NCBI GenBank assembly: GCA_030490835.1 | Contig: CM059972.1 | Location: 4,804,264-4,868,263 of the forward strand | Length of the DNA stretch: 64,000 bases | Direction of reading: 5' to 3' | Source of the DNA: Annona cherimola | Lineage: Eukaryota > Streptophyta > Magnoliopsida > Magnoliales > Annonaceae | In this document: one piece after another, positions 1 to 11,870 of the stretch | Position numbering within the stretch: the first letter of the stretch is position 1 | Layout: each line of letters opens with the position of its first letter | Made by a program: the position numbers and the translations under genes | The notes under the pieces: generated by a model | Seen by the model: only the letters and a program-made list of their open reading frames with translations | Told to the model about the DNA's origin: nothing | Database searches by the model: none

Positions 1-258
1 AAAACAAAGTCGACTTCAGAAAAAACACCACATCTACATGAAAGGAGCACAACAGATGAAATGCATATTTGAGTGAATGATTGTAGATCCCACAAGACAA
101 TAGAAACCTTTAATGGAGTTTTATTTATCTTTGCATTTTTTCCATGCTGCGGCCCTACAAATTCTCTAATGAGAATGATCTTGGGTAGTTAGAGTCGATT
201 TCACATCAGCAACGTGATCAACACAGCTATAAATGGGCAGAAACAGAAGTTCACATAC

Positions 259-3200
259 CTTCAAGCACTTTTCTTGAGATCCTTGATTAATTTGGACAGA
301 TCCACCTTTTTCTTTATCATCCAGCTGCACGTCTTCCTTTGGACTGCACACAGGCCGTATTCCTTGAAGTAGTTTTTCCAAACATTTATCACGATGCATG
401 TCTCCAGTTAAAGCTTTGAAGTTTGCCAAGATTGCATAGAACTCAGAAGAAGTATTTACACAACTTCCTGGTGTTTCAGCTTTAATCACTTGGTCTTGTT
501 TGGCAGATGCCTCATCATCTCTTGAAACCTCAATCGGTGAAACATTTTTCCTTCTTATCCTTTTGAGTCTCAATGAATCTTCCTGCTCAACTACAGCATC
601 TTCAGATTCAACATCGGGAAGTTCCCCTATACGTTCCCTAGTTTGCTGCACAAGCAGGTCAATTTCATGTTGTTTGCTGTCCTCGTAATCTTTATCAGTC
701 AGTTTCCAGAGCTTCTTCTCAACAGTGTCATAGACCTTTTGCACAATAAATCCAGGATGCTGTGCACGATGTGGAAGCTGCTTGTGCAGAGGAACAAAAT
801 GCACCACACACTTGTGCATAACAGATTCAGCTGGAACCTCATCTCGATGGAAGCTATAAAATAGCTCTCTGGTATCGCGTGCTTCCCAACTTCCACCACC
901 TCTTTTTTCTGCTTCCTCAGGACGATAGAACCACTGACCAGTAACCATCATACTCCCATCTCTGGCCTGTGTTATGTCCTGTGGACAAAAACCATGTTTC
1001 ATCCATGTCCAAATTCAGGATAAAGAACCACAACCAGGTTTCATGTTCATAGAACTCCCAAGCATTGTTATAATTAAAACCAAAAACAGTGATATAAAAA
1101 TAATACAGGATGAGAAGGAAAATAGATTCCATCCATAGCCTAAGCTTCTACAAAATCTAAATTAAGGGCTTCTTTGGTCCAGTGTCCATGTGAAGCAAAA
1201 GCCCTGATCCCCTGCTCATATGCAGGAAGCACACACCCTTAGATAGCTTACTGCAAACATGCAAAGCCACCTATTCTCTAGGGAATAAAACACGTCTGTG
1301 CATAAACCAAAAACCATTTAAAAAATTTTCAAAATTGCTCTCCTCCCCTTTAACCACTCAACCAAAACAGGCCACCAGCTTTAAAACTCACAGGGACAGG
1401 ACCATAGCCTCAACACTAGCACAATGATTTCAGTAGTGATAGCATTAACACAGAAACAGCAGCAACTATAATAATAACGATAATGGTAATAATAACTGAT
1501 GAAAAAATAACAATTATGAGAAGAATCAAATTTCGAGGAAGAAAATGATCCACAGAAGTCAGATAGTAGCATAGAAATAACAACACTAAATTCCCAGCAT
1601 AATTTAAAGCACATAATTCAACATTTCAACAAGCTGTAACCAGTGGAACTTGGTGAGAAAGAATACTTAAAAGAGTTAAGATCTGAGAATGAAAATTGGA
1701 TGCTTCTGAAGTAGAAATCTCAATTACAAAGGAGACTAAAAGTCAAAAAAAGTTTTATCCAATGCATCCATTTTTTCTTAGCTGATATAGATTTTTCATG
1801 CTCTTAGTTCTCTTTTTTTCCTCTTCCAGTTATTGTTGTATATTAAAGAAGAAACTAGAAAACAAAATACTCAAGGGAAAATCAAACTCTCTGTGCATCT
1901 CCAAACTATTTTAGAAATTCAAAAAATTCCCAGAATAATTTCAAATTTTGCATTTAGAAAAACTGCCTGCTTGTCTCTAATCTTGAAAGAGAACCCAGCC
2001 TTAAAAATGAGGATTCATCACAAGTTTGCTTTTTAGAAACAAAAGAATCCATGAAATAGCAAAAAACAGTCTTGAATATTGCATTGCTTTCATCAATTTA
2101 GTAAATATTGTATCATATTGGCTGTTGCTGATGTTGGATATGGGCCTGTACCCACTTGCTTTAATAGATTTTTAAAAATTTAAAAAAAAAACCAGTACAA
2201 ACCCATATCAAGGTGTATCAGACCTCAGTGAGGAGCAGAAGCTGGTATTTTAGGCCATGGTTGGAGCCTTTATGAAAGACCAAGTATTGATCTGAAAAGA
2301 AAAAAGGTTGATAGACCTCCTAGTTATCACACAAGCTTTTGAGAGATCAAACCAAAAATCCAGGTTACAAACAAGAACTAAAAGATCAGTTGAAATTCTA
2401 AGAGAATTGAAAAGGGTGATGGGATCTAGTTTGCTCCTTATCCAACTACCTAAGCATGTAAGAATTCATGTGTGCTGACATTTATTTTCCATTCTCTATC
2501 CACAAAACTTCAGAAAAATAATATTAGCTGTGTGTCTTATTCTTAATGCTTATTTTTGTAATTCCAATTGGTTAAAACTAAACTAAATAGTGGTCAATTT
2601 GGACAAATTTTTCAAAACTTTTTTTTGAATTGCAAAATGATTTTTCGCTTTGTTGACAATTTTTTTCACAATTCTAATACATCGATCACATTTTCTAATA
2701 ATTCAATGGCATAATACGATAGTACTTGATTCTATAGCATAGTCTTAAATCATAGCCCATTACACGCGTCTATATCATAGTCTAAAATCAGAACCTATTA
2801 CAAAAGTCTATGCCATAGTCTACCAGGGACAGCATTCCAGGCAATAGAAGTTCTAGCTCAGATTGAAACATTCACTATCAATCAGTATGCATCATAAATA
2901 TTAGCCTTTAGATTCCATCCAAAATCTTTGAGAAAAAAAAAAAAAAAAAACAGCATAAGCCCATCATAGATGATTATTTCCAGCATACTAGCTCAATAAA
3001 TTAGCATGAACACCATAAGGCCACAGGAGGGAGCTCAATATTGAAATTTCCAAATTTAAGATATCAATGGCCAGTCAGCTGTTGCTTCCACCCTTAGGTC
3101 CAGATAATAATATGTTCCTTGGGCTAACTTACCCAGTCCAAACCATGAATTGCCACCTTATAATTCTAATTTCACGAGAGACATAAAATATATATATATA

Positions 3201-5062
3201 AGAACAAGAGAGAAATAATTCAAGAAAATTTTATCAGCTAGATAATCAAAGTCACCTTGATGATTGCAACATAAGGCTTCTGACGTTTATCAAGCTCCTC
3301 TGGAGTCAGAAGTACGGAATCCTCCTGCACGCAGACAGAAAAAGTTCTAAGAAATATTTTTTTTCTTTTGGCGATCAAAGTGAAAGTTACCCATAAAAAG
3401 GCTATGCAAAGAATGAGTTTGGAAGATAAAGCATAAGACAAGGAGGAAGTGCTTTCTCATAAATGAAAAGAAATGCAAGACTCTTAACAATTCAAAATAA
3501 ATCACATCAAACCCCAAGCTTTCCCACAGAGGCACAATGATGAGGAATTGAAAACATGAACACTGCTAGATACCGATCATGACTGGTGATCATAAATCTT
3601 GGCATATGTCTTTCAAGGAACCAATATAGGCCACCAAAACAGTAGTCCATAACTGCCATCTTTTCAATGGGGAATAGAGCAGGCCATCATGAAACAATTT
3701 AAAATCCCATCCATCTAGTGTGGCTGTAAAATTTGGATGCTAGTGAAGCACATTAATTACAACGACTCATTCAACATATGCCAACTGCATGGTCACTGAT
3801 GTCCATTTACCACACATTTGGTCTAAACCTTTTAGGCTTTTGTTGTATCAAATGAAATGCAAAGCATGGCTCTCTATAGTTGTCCATCTCCATCCAATGA
3901 AAATTATTGGAATCACTGGCATGTTTTTGATAGTATATTCCAATTTCCATTTTCCACCCATGACCACACTCAGGATTTGATGTGTCATGGGTGTCGTTCT
4001 AGATACCCATTGTGCAGTGAACAAGGCAACAACATTTTCATCGTGGTAGTTCTAGTTTTCTAGAAGCACAAAGAGTAATCTCATTTTAACCAAAGAGCCA
4101 AAACTCTATATGTTTACCACATTACTACCCTATAGTAATTTACTCCCTAGAAATTTAAATAAATAAATCTATATCCCGGAATTGATAAAGAACCGATCAA
4201 AATCCATGGATAGACTGCTGGACTATAGTAGCAGTCCAAAATCTCAAAAGGCCAAAACAATCCATGGTCATTCTCCATGCCCAGTTCAAGATTAAAGCCC
4301 ATTATTTCTGCTCTGAGGGAGTAAAATGGCACCTTCCCTATTCCCTCTTTCCCGAATTTGATAATTCAACACAAAACGGGCAAGCGACAGTTGCAGAACT
4401 GTTGGAAACAGTCATTTGGCGAACCACAGAATATCAGGACTTGGAAGCATCAAAACAGCAACTTTACTCATTGCATCAAGAAGTACAACTAGAAGCAAAA
4501 TCAAGAATGGGACACCTAGCCGTCGCCTCGAAGTGCAGAAAATCGTCATTAAGGAGATTCACGGCGCAGAATGACGCGAATTATCTTAATCCGCCATCAA
4601 ACACAAGAAAGACAAGAAATCCCCAATCAAAAACCCTAAAAGCTGACTAAAGCAAGATACATATGAGTGTTCGACCAAGGATCTTACGAGCTCGAAGCGA
4701 TTGCCGTCGAATTCGAAGGAGGCGTAGTGATTCTGCTTGTACCTGCCTTTCCCGGACGTTCTAATCACTTCCCCGACCGGCTTCGCGTCTTCCTGAAAGG
4801 GCTCCGGCGCTTCCGCTTGGGCCCCACCAGTGCCGCTGCCGGTGCCGTCTTTCCCTCCACCGCGTTTGCTCCTGCTCCTTTCTTCCTCTCCTTCCCCTTC
4901 ATCGTCGTCGTCTTCCGGAAGCTTCTTCCTTCGCTTTCTCTGCCTCTTCTTCGACTTCTTTTCCCCCTCCTCTTCTTCCTCTGCGGCCTCTTCTGCTGCT
5001 TTGGATTTGGGCTTCTCATCTTCCTCGTCGTCGCTGTTGGGAATAAAGCGCCGCTTCCGCAT
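259..5062 (-). CDS. AIPP3: AIPP3/BDT1-like BAH-domain chromatin reader (5' part, continues off the left edge)
   Basis: Three coding exons are visible on the minus strand: 5062-4688 (residues 1-125), 3324-3256 (126-148) and 978-259 (149-388). All joins are phase 0 with GT/AG borders, and a GTATG donor after 259 shows that the gene continues beyond base 1. The N-terminus is a run of acidic and Lys/Arg-rich stretches, as in a nuclear protein. A BAH domain follows at about residues 109-243 (FEFDGNRFEL, TPEELDKRQKPYVAIIK, MMVTGQWFYRPEEAEKRGGG, HRDEVPAESVMHKC). Y143, W164 and Y166 have the spacing of the aromatic cage by which Arabidopsis AIPP3 reads H3K27me3. In Arabidopsis AIPP3 works with PHD proteins and the CPL2 phosphatase to repress Pol II transcription, and it co-purifies with ASI1. 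The C-terminal part, where a TFIIS-like domain is expected, lies outside the window. An in-frame ATG at 5191 could add 43 residues. I chose 5062 because MRKRRF begins the conserved-looking charged region. Confidence 0.9.
979..3255 (-). other. Intron 2 of the BAH gene
   Basis: The donor GTGAC follows the AAG codon at 3256 and the acceptor CACAG precedes the GAC codon at 978. It is AT-rich, with an A run at about 2931-2951 and a short TA microsatellite near 3187. I see no inserted element with clear termini. Intron 1 (3325-4687) likewise holds nothing recognisable. Confidence 0.8.
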
Positions 5063-5562
5063 TTTCTGCTGGGATTTCGCTGATTTGCGCCGTGGCGGGA
5101 ACCGGGCGTGTTTGCAAGGGGTCGGAGGAATGGACCAAGAGCCTCTTTTTGTTTTCCCGCAAGAAACTCCCTCTCGCCTCTCCCTTGACACGGATTTCTT
5201 TCACCGCCTTCACCTTGCACGTGCGGAGTTTTCGTGAGGAGCTGCGTTCAAAATTCAAAGGTTACCAACCGAGCGTCAGCAGCGGCGCAAAACGGCGTTC
5301 TGCGGTTGGCGCGGGATTTCGGTCCCAAATAGATTGGGGTGGAGCAGGTTGTCTCCTGGGTGAAAAAGGTGTGAGAGTAGGTGATTTCTCATGTGGCTGT
5401 TGTAAGTTATGTTTTTCAGATTTTTTTGGGATGTTATGTGTGTCCTCCAGATTTGTTGGGATGTTATGTGTCCCCATATTTGTAAGAATGTCTCAGATCT
5501 TCAAGTATAATATGTGTTGAGATACATGTAATTATATACCAATCAAACAAAAATTCAAAAGT

Positions 5563-5854
5563 TGTGTTTGGAACGAATTCAAAATTCAAAATTCAAAGGT
5601 TTGATAAAAAGTTTTAGACAGAAAAAATTGTTAAATGATGTAATATGATACGGGTAATGATGAGAAGTAAATATGATAAAGTTAAATTAGATAGGTTAAT
5701 TGTGTGGTCAGTTGTGTAAAAATGATTGAAAAGTAGAGTAGTTATACGGGAAAATGTGAAAAATTTATTAAAAAATATAATAATTGTAGAGAATGGAAAG
5801 TTTTAAATTGAAAAATTTTAAGTTGACATTTTTTCCTTATTGCCAAACACACCC
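5563..5854. mobile_element. Tourist-like MITE (family T1), copy near the BAH gene
   Basis: About 290 bp from TGTGTTTGG to CCAAACACACCC. The core shared by the family is present: the GTAATGATGAG stretch, AAAATAGATAGG-like, GATTGAAAAGTAG, and an AAAGTTTT-rich end. Another one or two strongly decayed copies lie at about 5880-6330, apparently head to head. Confidence 0.8.
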
Positions 5855-5879
5855 AAAATGTCATCTTTTCTTATCTTTT

Positions 5880-6330
5880 TCAAACAGTCTGCGAAATGAT
5901 AAAATTTTAAAAAGAAGTTTTTTAAATTAAAAAATATAAAAATAAGGATAATGATAAAGAATATGAATAATAAGTTAAAATAGATATATTAGTTATATGA
6001 ATAGTCGAGTATACATAATTGAAAAATAATATAGTTATACATGAAATTGTAAATAAATAATTAAAAATAGAATAGTTTGGGATAATAAAATAATTTTAGA
6101 TTTAAAAGTTTTGATTTGTAATCTTGAAAACTTGTCAACTTAAAATTTTTTCTTTCTATAATTACCCTATTCTTAAATTATTTCTTCACATGTTTTCTAC
6201 ACAACATTACTACTTTTTGACTATTTCTCCAAAACTCTCTTTATAATTATCGTATCTATTTTAATTTATTTATTTTATTCATTGTTATTTATATCTTATC
6301 ACATTACTTCTCATTTGAAAAGTTTGTCAC
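5880..6330. mobile_element. Decayed T1 MITE copies, head to head
   Basis: The left part follows the T1 sequence in plus orientation (GGATAATGATAAAGA, AAAATAGATA, GATAATTGAAAAAT-like words). From about 6130 the complementary words appear (CTTTTTGACTATTTCTCC, TCTATTTTAATT, ATCACATTACTTCTCATTTG). The termini are not clear. Confidence 0.5.
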
Positions 6331-6340
6331 CAAAAGCTTA

Positions 6341-6803
6341 GGTATTTTACACTTAAACCCTTTAACTTTGACTAATGCATTTTAAACCTCAAAGTTTAGC
6401 CGTTTGTATTTTAAATTCTGAAACTTTAGTTCTTTCGTATTTTAAACCCTAAACTCATAACGATGTTAAAAATTACTATTAATTTATGCAAAATAATGTG
6501 AATACCCTTCAGTATTTAATTAAAAAAAACAAATTCGTATTAAAAGAGAAGATGTTATTGGAGCTTCTAATAAAATAAATAAATAAATAAAGCCTAATAA
6601 TCAAATTTAAAATGTAACAAAATTAAATATCGAAGAGTATTTACATCATTTTGCATGGATTAATGGTAGTTTTTAATGTTGTTATGGGTCAGAGTTCAAA
6701 GTGTAAAGTAACAAAAGTTTTCAGGATTTAAAATTTAAATGGCTAAACTTCGGGGCTTAAAATGCAAATAGGCAACGTTAGAGGGTTTAAAATGCAAAGG
6801 ACC
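6341..6803. mobile_element. Foldback element FB-1, compact copy
   Basis: The two ends are inverted copies of each other over more than 100 bp. The left side reads TTAAACCC, CATTTTAAACC, GTATTTTAAA in succession and the right side carries the complements (TTTAAAATTTAAATGG, CTTAAAATGCAAATAGG, GGGTTTAAAATGCAAAGGACC with breaks). Two further copies of the family lie at 8975-11145 and 25757-26207. No transposase is present. I could not define a convincing target duplication. Confidence 0.7.
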
Positions 6804-6948
6804 CTCAAAGCTCTTCTTAAAAAAGTATTATCAAATGTCAAGTGCATTATTAATCATTATCTTTATTACGTACATGACCTCACTCTCTTAGTTGTAAACT
6901 TTTCTTTTTTTTTTTTTTTTTTTACAAATTTCCAAACGCACTCTTATT

Positions 6949-7229
6949 AGGTGTCTTTGATAAGTGATAAAAAATTTTAATGCAAATTTTTTTGTATAAA
7001 AATTATTAAATTGGTAAAAAATAATGTGATATGATAGGGGTAATTATGAGATGCAAAGAGAATATGGTTAAAATAGATAAATTAGTTATATGGGTAGTTG
7101 TATAGAAATTATTATAAAATATGGTAATTGCATAAGAAAATGCAAAAAATAATAATTTTAAAATATGCTAGTTATGAAAAATAAAAAATTTTAACTTGAC
7201 ATTTTCTTCTCACTATAAAACACACTCAT
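6949..7229. mobile_element. T1 Tourist-like MITE
   Basis: Starts TAGGTGTCTTTGATAAG and ends TATAAAACACACTCA. The internal GTGATATGATAGGGGTAAT and AAAATAGATAAATTAG stretches match the family core. It is in plus orientation, like the copy at 9744. Confidence 0.75.
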
Positions 7230-8793
7230 TACCTTTATTATATACCTCACTCTCTCACTTATTAAAAACTTTTATTTATTTTTTTACAAATTCCAATGGG
7301 TGTTGGATGATATGTCCGTGAGATAAATAAATTGAAAGAAAAAAGAATTGTCATAGATTGAATAAAAATATATTAAACTCGAAAAAAACATTATTATAGA
7401 CAGAAAAGTAAGGGCGCGTTTGTTAACGTGCAAATATCGGAAATCATAGGATTTGCTTTACCAAGGCCAATCTTTGCTCAATCAATCACACTGTTTTTTC
7501 TACTTTTACCCTTACGTTCCTATCAATTTCTTTACAAACTACACACAACAAACCTATTTATTTTAACTATACTCTCTATCATTTCCTATTAATCACACAT
7601 TTCTTAAAATATTATCTTTTTCATTTTCCACAATCTCATAATTTTACATATTATGAAACGTCCACTAAGATTGTTGCATGTTAAAAAGATAATAAAAGGT
7701 TTTCTAGAAGTAGAAAATCTTACTTTATTTGCATCTCATTCAAGCCTATTGTGTGAAGAATACATCATACTCATTGCAAGTGAAATATAAAATAAAGAAA
7801 AATCTTCAAATAAAAATTTGAAAAAAATGGTAGAATTAAATAATATGACTAGGGCAATGATTAAGAATAAGGATATTAAATGTGAAATAGATAAAGTAAA
7901 TATATAGAATAACGTAAAAATGATTGAAACATATAAACAATTATTATAGTTATGTTAAATAATATCCTAAGGTTTATAAAAATGGACTCGCTTATGTAAA
8001 ATCCCTCTTATATATAAACTCTTTCATTTTTTAAAATCACGATGGCTATGAAAAAGCTACTTAATCTATTATATTTATCATTATTTATATAATTATAAAA
8101 ACTATCATTTTTTAGTATTGTTTTACATGACCTTGTATATAAATATGTAAAATCAACGCAATAAAATAATTTAATATAAAAAATATTTTTAACTGGTATT
8201 TTTAACATTTAAATAATCTAAAATATCATTACTACATATATAAATGATTGTACAAAATATTATTACATTACACTACACATGTAAACGGAACTAAATATTT
8301 TTCCTAATTTGCACGAAAATATATACATTTTTTAGCAAATATATCTCATTGAATGGACACAATTGATTTGAATAAAAATTGCCTCATATATAATGAATGA
8401 ATAGGATTTTAAATAAATAAACAGTATCTTAAAAATTGATGGAATTATATGCCTTAAATAAATAGTATCTTAAAAAAAAAAAAATCTCACGCTAAACTCG
8501 TCTTTTTATCTTCAAACTTAGAGTACATTTGACATTTAATAAAAATTTTCAAAATAAGAAAAATAATATGGTGTGATACATGTAATGATGAGGAGTAAAT
8601 AGAATAATGTTATGTTTGTTAATATGGAATGCGATAAGATAATCGGAAAGTGTAGCAAGTATGAAATGAAATATTAAGAAAATTGCATGAATGATGTAAT
8701 ATAATGTTAGTAAAATTAGAATAAATACAACAATTGAAAGAAAAAATTTGTAGAGTATGAAGGTAACATTCGAAATCGTAGAACTGCTAAATA
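7230..8793. other. AT-rich intergenic DNA with MITE relics
   Basis: No gene is seen. There are degenerate T1-like stretches at about 7410-7670 and 8518-8793 (the latter with GTGATACATGTAATGATGAGGAGTAAATAG split by changes). The remainder is low-complexity A/T sequence whose short open frames have no recognisable protein features. Confidence 0.6.
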
Positions 8794-9743
8794 GGTTTTT
8801 TCTAAATATACCCACTACCTTTGAACTTAATTCTAAATATATCGGCTATATTTTCAAAATCTCAGATATACTCATTACACATGTATCTAATCTAAAAAGA
8901 TGCACATTCAATTAAATAAGTTAATCGTAATCCATTTAAATGTTGGTTATATTTACATGAATGCCTAAAATACAGGTCATTTGCATTTTAAACCCTTTAA
9001 CTTTGCCTAATTGCATTTTAAACCCTGCACTTTGGTTGTTTGTACTTTAAATCTGGAGAATTTTGTTTCTTTGCATTTTAAACTCCTGCTCGTAACACTA
9101 TTTAAAACTACAGTAAACCCATGTTAAATATCATAAATACTCTCATATGTTAAGAGAAAGAAGATGCATCGAGTAATGGGTTCCATTTAATCTTGATTTT
9201 CTGCAATTTTACATTTTTCCGGATTCACCTAAAATTCAAAGTTGTTGAGTAATTGGGCTTTTGGTAAGATTTTCACCGCGCCTACTGGCCACACGGTTAG
9301 TCCCAGCATGAACATGACGATGGTGGTTGGATTTTGGTATGAGCATTACATTCATTATGTTCATTTGCATGAAGCTAATGTGCCGGCACATGTGTCAGGC
9401 TGCTTCGAGGGGGACGGTTGCAGTACAACGAACATGCCGCAAATTCGCCCAAGCAGCAGCCTTGTTTTCCAATTTCGTAACAGCAGCGCCAATGCCTCCA
9501 TTCTAGCTTGAACATGCTCATGATCCAGATCTGGCAACCGCTACATGCTCTTTCCTCATCAATCTACGTCAAATTCAAACAACAAATTTAATGGCAATCC
9601 TCTGTTCCGTAAATCTACAATTAACCATTTTAAACAGCAATAGCATTTTGGCAACCCATTTTCAATCCATTGCAGGCAGCAAACCAAATTACAATAGCAT
9701 CGGAAGCATCTCTTATAGCCATGGCCTCGCCGAAATCAACTAA

Positions 9744-10034
9744 GGGTGTGTTTGGTTAGAGGTAAAACTTTTGATGAAAAGTTTTAGAGGTAGAAATTGT
9801 CAAATTGATAGAAAATGACGTGATATAATAGGGGTAATGATGAGGAGTAAAGAGAATAAAGTTAAAATAGATAGGTTAGTTGTATGGGTAGTTATGTAGA
9901 AATGATTGAAAAGTAGGACAGTTTGTATAGAAAAATGTGAAAAAATAATTAAAATATAGAGTAGTTATGAAGAGTGAAAAGTTTTGGGTCGAAAAGTTTT
10001 AATTGACAAGTTTTAACCTCAAACAAACATACCC
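9744..10034 (+). mobile_element. T1 Tourist-like MITE with TAA target duplication
   Basis: 291 bp, from GGGTGTGTTTGGTT to AAACATACCC, flanked by TAA on both sides (9741-9743 and 10035-10037). It is one of the best-preserved copies and is nested inside the long FB-1 element. Confidence 0.9.
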
Positions 10035-10142
10035 TAAGCATCCGGGTATTCCCAAATTCAAACCTATCAAAGATTAGATGTCAGCAAATCTCAAAATTTC
10101 AACCCTAATGCAAACCCAATTTAAAACCGATGTGGCTAAAGC

Positions 10143-10444
10143 TAATCCTAAGTCGCAACATCTTTGGTTTACGAGCTGCCACAACTATTTTCCCATTTCC
10201 ATTTATCACCGCTTGCAACCATGGAGCCTGAATCCGGCAACTGCAAGCCACAACATCTTCATCTTCCCTTTCCTAAACCGACAACCATAAACCTAATCCT
10301 AAGCCGCAACATCTCTGGTTTACGGGTCGCCACAACTATTTTCCCATTTTCATTTATCACCGCTTACAACCGTGAAGCCTGAGTCCGGCAACTTCAAGCC
10401 ACAACATCTTTATCTTCCCTTTCCCAAACTGGCAACCATAAACC
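10143..10444. repeat. Tandem duplication, two 151-bp units
   Basis: Unit 1 is 10143-10293 and unit 2 is 10294-10444. Both begin TAATCCTAAG and end ACCATAAACC. They differ at scattered positions (for example TCGCAAC against CCGCAAC), so the duplication is not recent. It lies inside the cargo of the long FB-1 element. Confidence 0.85.
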
Positions 10445-10624
10445 CCCCTATTAAATCTAGCCATCTGTCATTCCAATCAAGCAGCGATGATTTTTAGGTA
10501 GCCTCTCCACAACACCAAAGGAGCCACAAGAGCAGTGTAAGCCGACCATACCCCTACCCACCTCGATAAGCTGGAAGAAATGCTTTCGGTACTACTGCGA
10601 TTTGGCTTGCTGTTTGCAATTGCC

Positions 10625-10968
10625 GGTGAAGTGTAAGAAAGCTAGGCTGGCGAGGACCCAAAGGGAGACAAGTGGAGAGATGTTGGTGCCAAAGAGGGCG
10701 ATGGCAAGGGCCAAGAGGATCTAGCGGCCACGTCATTCATGGTGGCAGCGGATATGGCTGTGATGGAGGTGACGCCTTTGGAGATAGTATGGCTGAGGAT
10801 GACGGATGTGCTGACGCCCATGATGAAAGGGAGGGAGATGCCAACGGTGGTGATGGCCAGGGCCTTCTTGCCGGTGTAGTGGATGGCCCAAGTTTTGCCC
10901 AGCCTATTTGATGCTTCTCCTCTTCTCTGTCTCTTCTCTATCTCAAAGTTGCCGGTTTCATAAACCAA
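10625..10968 (-). pseudogene. Captured fragment of a CHX-family cation/H+ exchanger gene
   Basis: Read on the minus strand, the segment contains TGKKALAITTVGISLPF and SHTISKGV, then AATMNDVAA, as in the membrane domain of plant CPA2/CHX transporters. After MNDVAA the reading continues in another frame as ILLALAIALFG and SPLVSLWVL. This implies a one-base loss and a stop in place of the conserved Trp. About 45 residues expected between ISKGV and the MNDVAA segment are missing. It lies between FB-1 arms, so it looks like a piece of host gene picked up by a transposable element. It cannot encode a working transporter. Confidence 0.8.
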
Positions 10969-11449
10969 GTGTATCCATCGTCCGATTGGTGGAAGGTTAT
11001 TTGTGTTATTTTAAAATTATGAACGTGCGAATGTTACTGCTTCACTTGTTTTAACGGCGGTTTTAAACGGTATTACGAGCCAAGTTTAAAATGCAAAGAA
11101 ATAAAGTTCTCAGGCTTTAAAATGCGAACGGCTAAAATTCGAGGTCTAGAGGTCTCGTGAAATGGAACTGAAATTAGAGCTCTTCAAAATTAAAACTCTC
11201 GTGTAATTATGATAGCGGTGAGTTATGATATTTAAAATTTTGAATTCATCCTAAATTTGGTGGCCATATTAGTAATTTTACAATTGGGCTAACGACATTT
11301 ATTAATGTCTATGACGAAGTAACATTTTTTAGATGCAGAAGGTAATGTGTATAGTTGATATTTTTGAAATGTATGCACTGGATATATTTAGAATTATGGT
11401 CAAACATAATGGGTGTATTTGGGAAAAGTTCTTTTTAAATACTTAATGA

Positions 11450-11870
11450 GAAGTAATTTTATTAGCTCCAACCAAGTAACGGCTTACTTAGCCTACCTAA
11501 AAAAACTTTTTTTATTTTCTTTGTACATTTGTTTATCTAAGTGTTTTGACATACAAAAAAGTTTTACCATTTTTTGATATGTGCATATATTTTTTTAGAT
11601 TTTTAAATATATAGTTATTTTAGCCATTTTTGACAAAAATACCCCATGTTTAAAATCTAAAATGTATATATACACATATTAAAAAATGGTGAAATTTTAT
11701 TTATATGTTTTTTATGAGTGATTTTTTTATATGTTTTGTACAGGTGTTTTTGTTTATACCTTAAATACATCAATATTAACAAATTTACTAGGGAAAGTAA
11801 AAAAAAAAGTTTTTAAAATGAATTTTTTGTGGTGGATTAAACAGATCATTTTTAATACTTAACACGTGAA
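11450..11870. mobile_element. Foldback MITE, family FB-2
   Basis: The left end reads TTTTATTAGC then CTTACTTAGCCTACCTAAAA, and the right end carries a decayed complement (GTGGTGGATTAAACAG, ATCATTTTTAATAC). The interior is a near palindrome around AAAAATGG / CCATTTTT. It is related to the copies at 20061-20443, 38322-38565 and 63071-63352. Confidence 0.6.

Larger units (their letters stand above)
8975..11145. mobile_element. Foldback element FB-1, long copy carrying host gene sequence
   Basis: The left arm at 8975-9110 is a series of CATTTTAAACCC-type blocks and the right arm at about 11060-11145 holds the complements (AGTTTAAAATGCAAAG, CTTTAAAATGCGAACGGC). Between the arms lie about 1.9 kb with higher GC than the surroundings. 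This part holds a cation/H+ exchanger gene fragment on the minus strand (about 10625-10968), a tandem 151-bp duplication (10143-10444) and a T1 MITE (9744-10034). The compact copies at 6341-6803 and 25757-26207 lack this cargo. The right arm looks truncated. Confidence 0.7.
8794..11430. mobile_element. Mutator-like MITE (family FB-4), split by a nested foldback insertion
   Basis: The left arm at 8794-8974 (AAATATACCCACTACC) and the right arm at about 11146-11430 (AATGGGTGTATTTGGG) are inverted relatives of the termini of the intact element at 43116-43607. The interior is occupied by FB-1 (8975-11145). Flanking 9-mers TGCTAAATA and TTTTAAATA agree at 7 of 9 positions, so they may be an old target duplication. 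Confidence 0.6.

Noticed and set aside
4264..4650. 128-codon plus-strand open frame inside the BAH gene
   Set aside because: It lies in intron 1 of the opposite-strand gene and runs to the exon 1 border. No domain or conserved motif is seen.
4667..5237. Long plus-strand and alternative minus-strand frames over the BAH first exon
   Set aside because: They are shadows of the Glu/Lys-rich exon in other frames (Ser/Phe/Leu-rich and Arg-rich low complexity).
10554..10911. Plus-strand Gly/Asp-rich frame (10672-10911)
   Set aside because: It is antisense to the CHX fragment, whose minus-strand reading matches a known transporter family.
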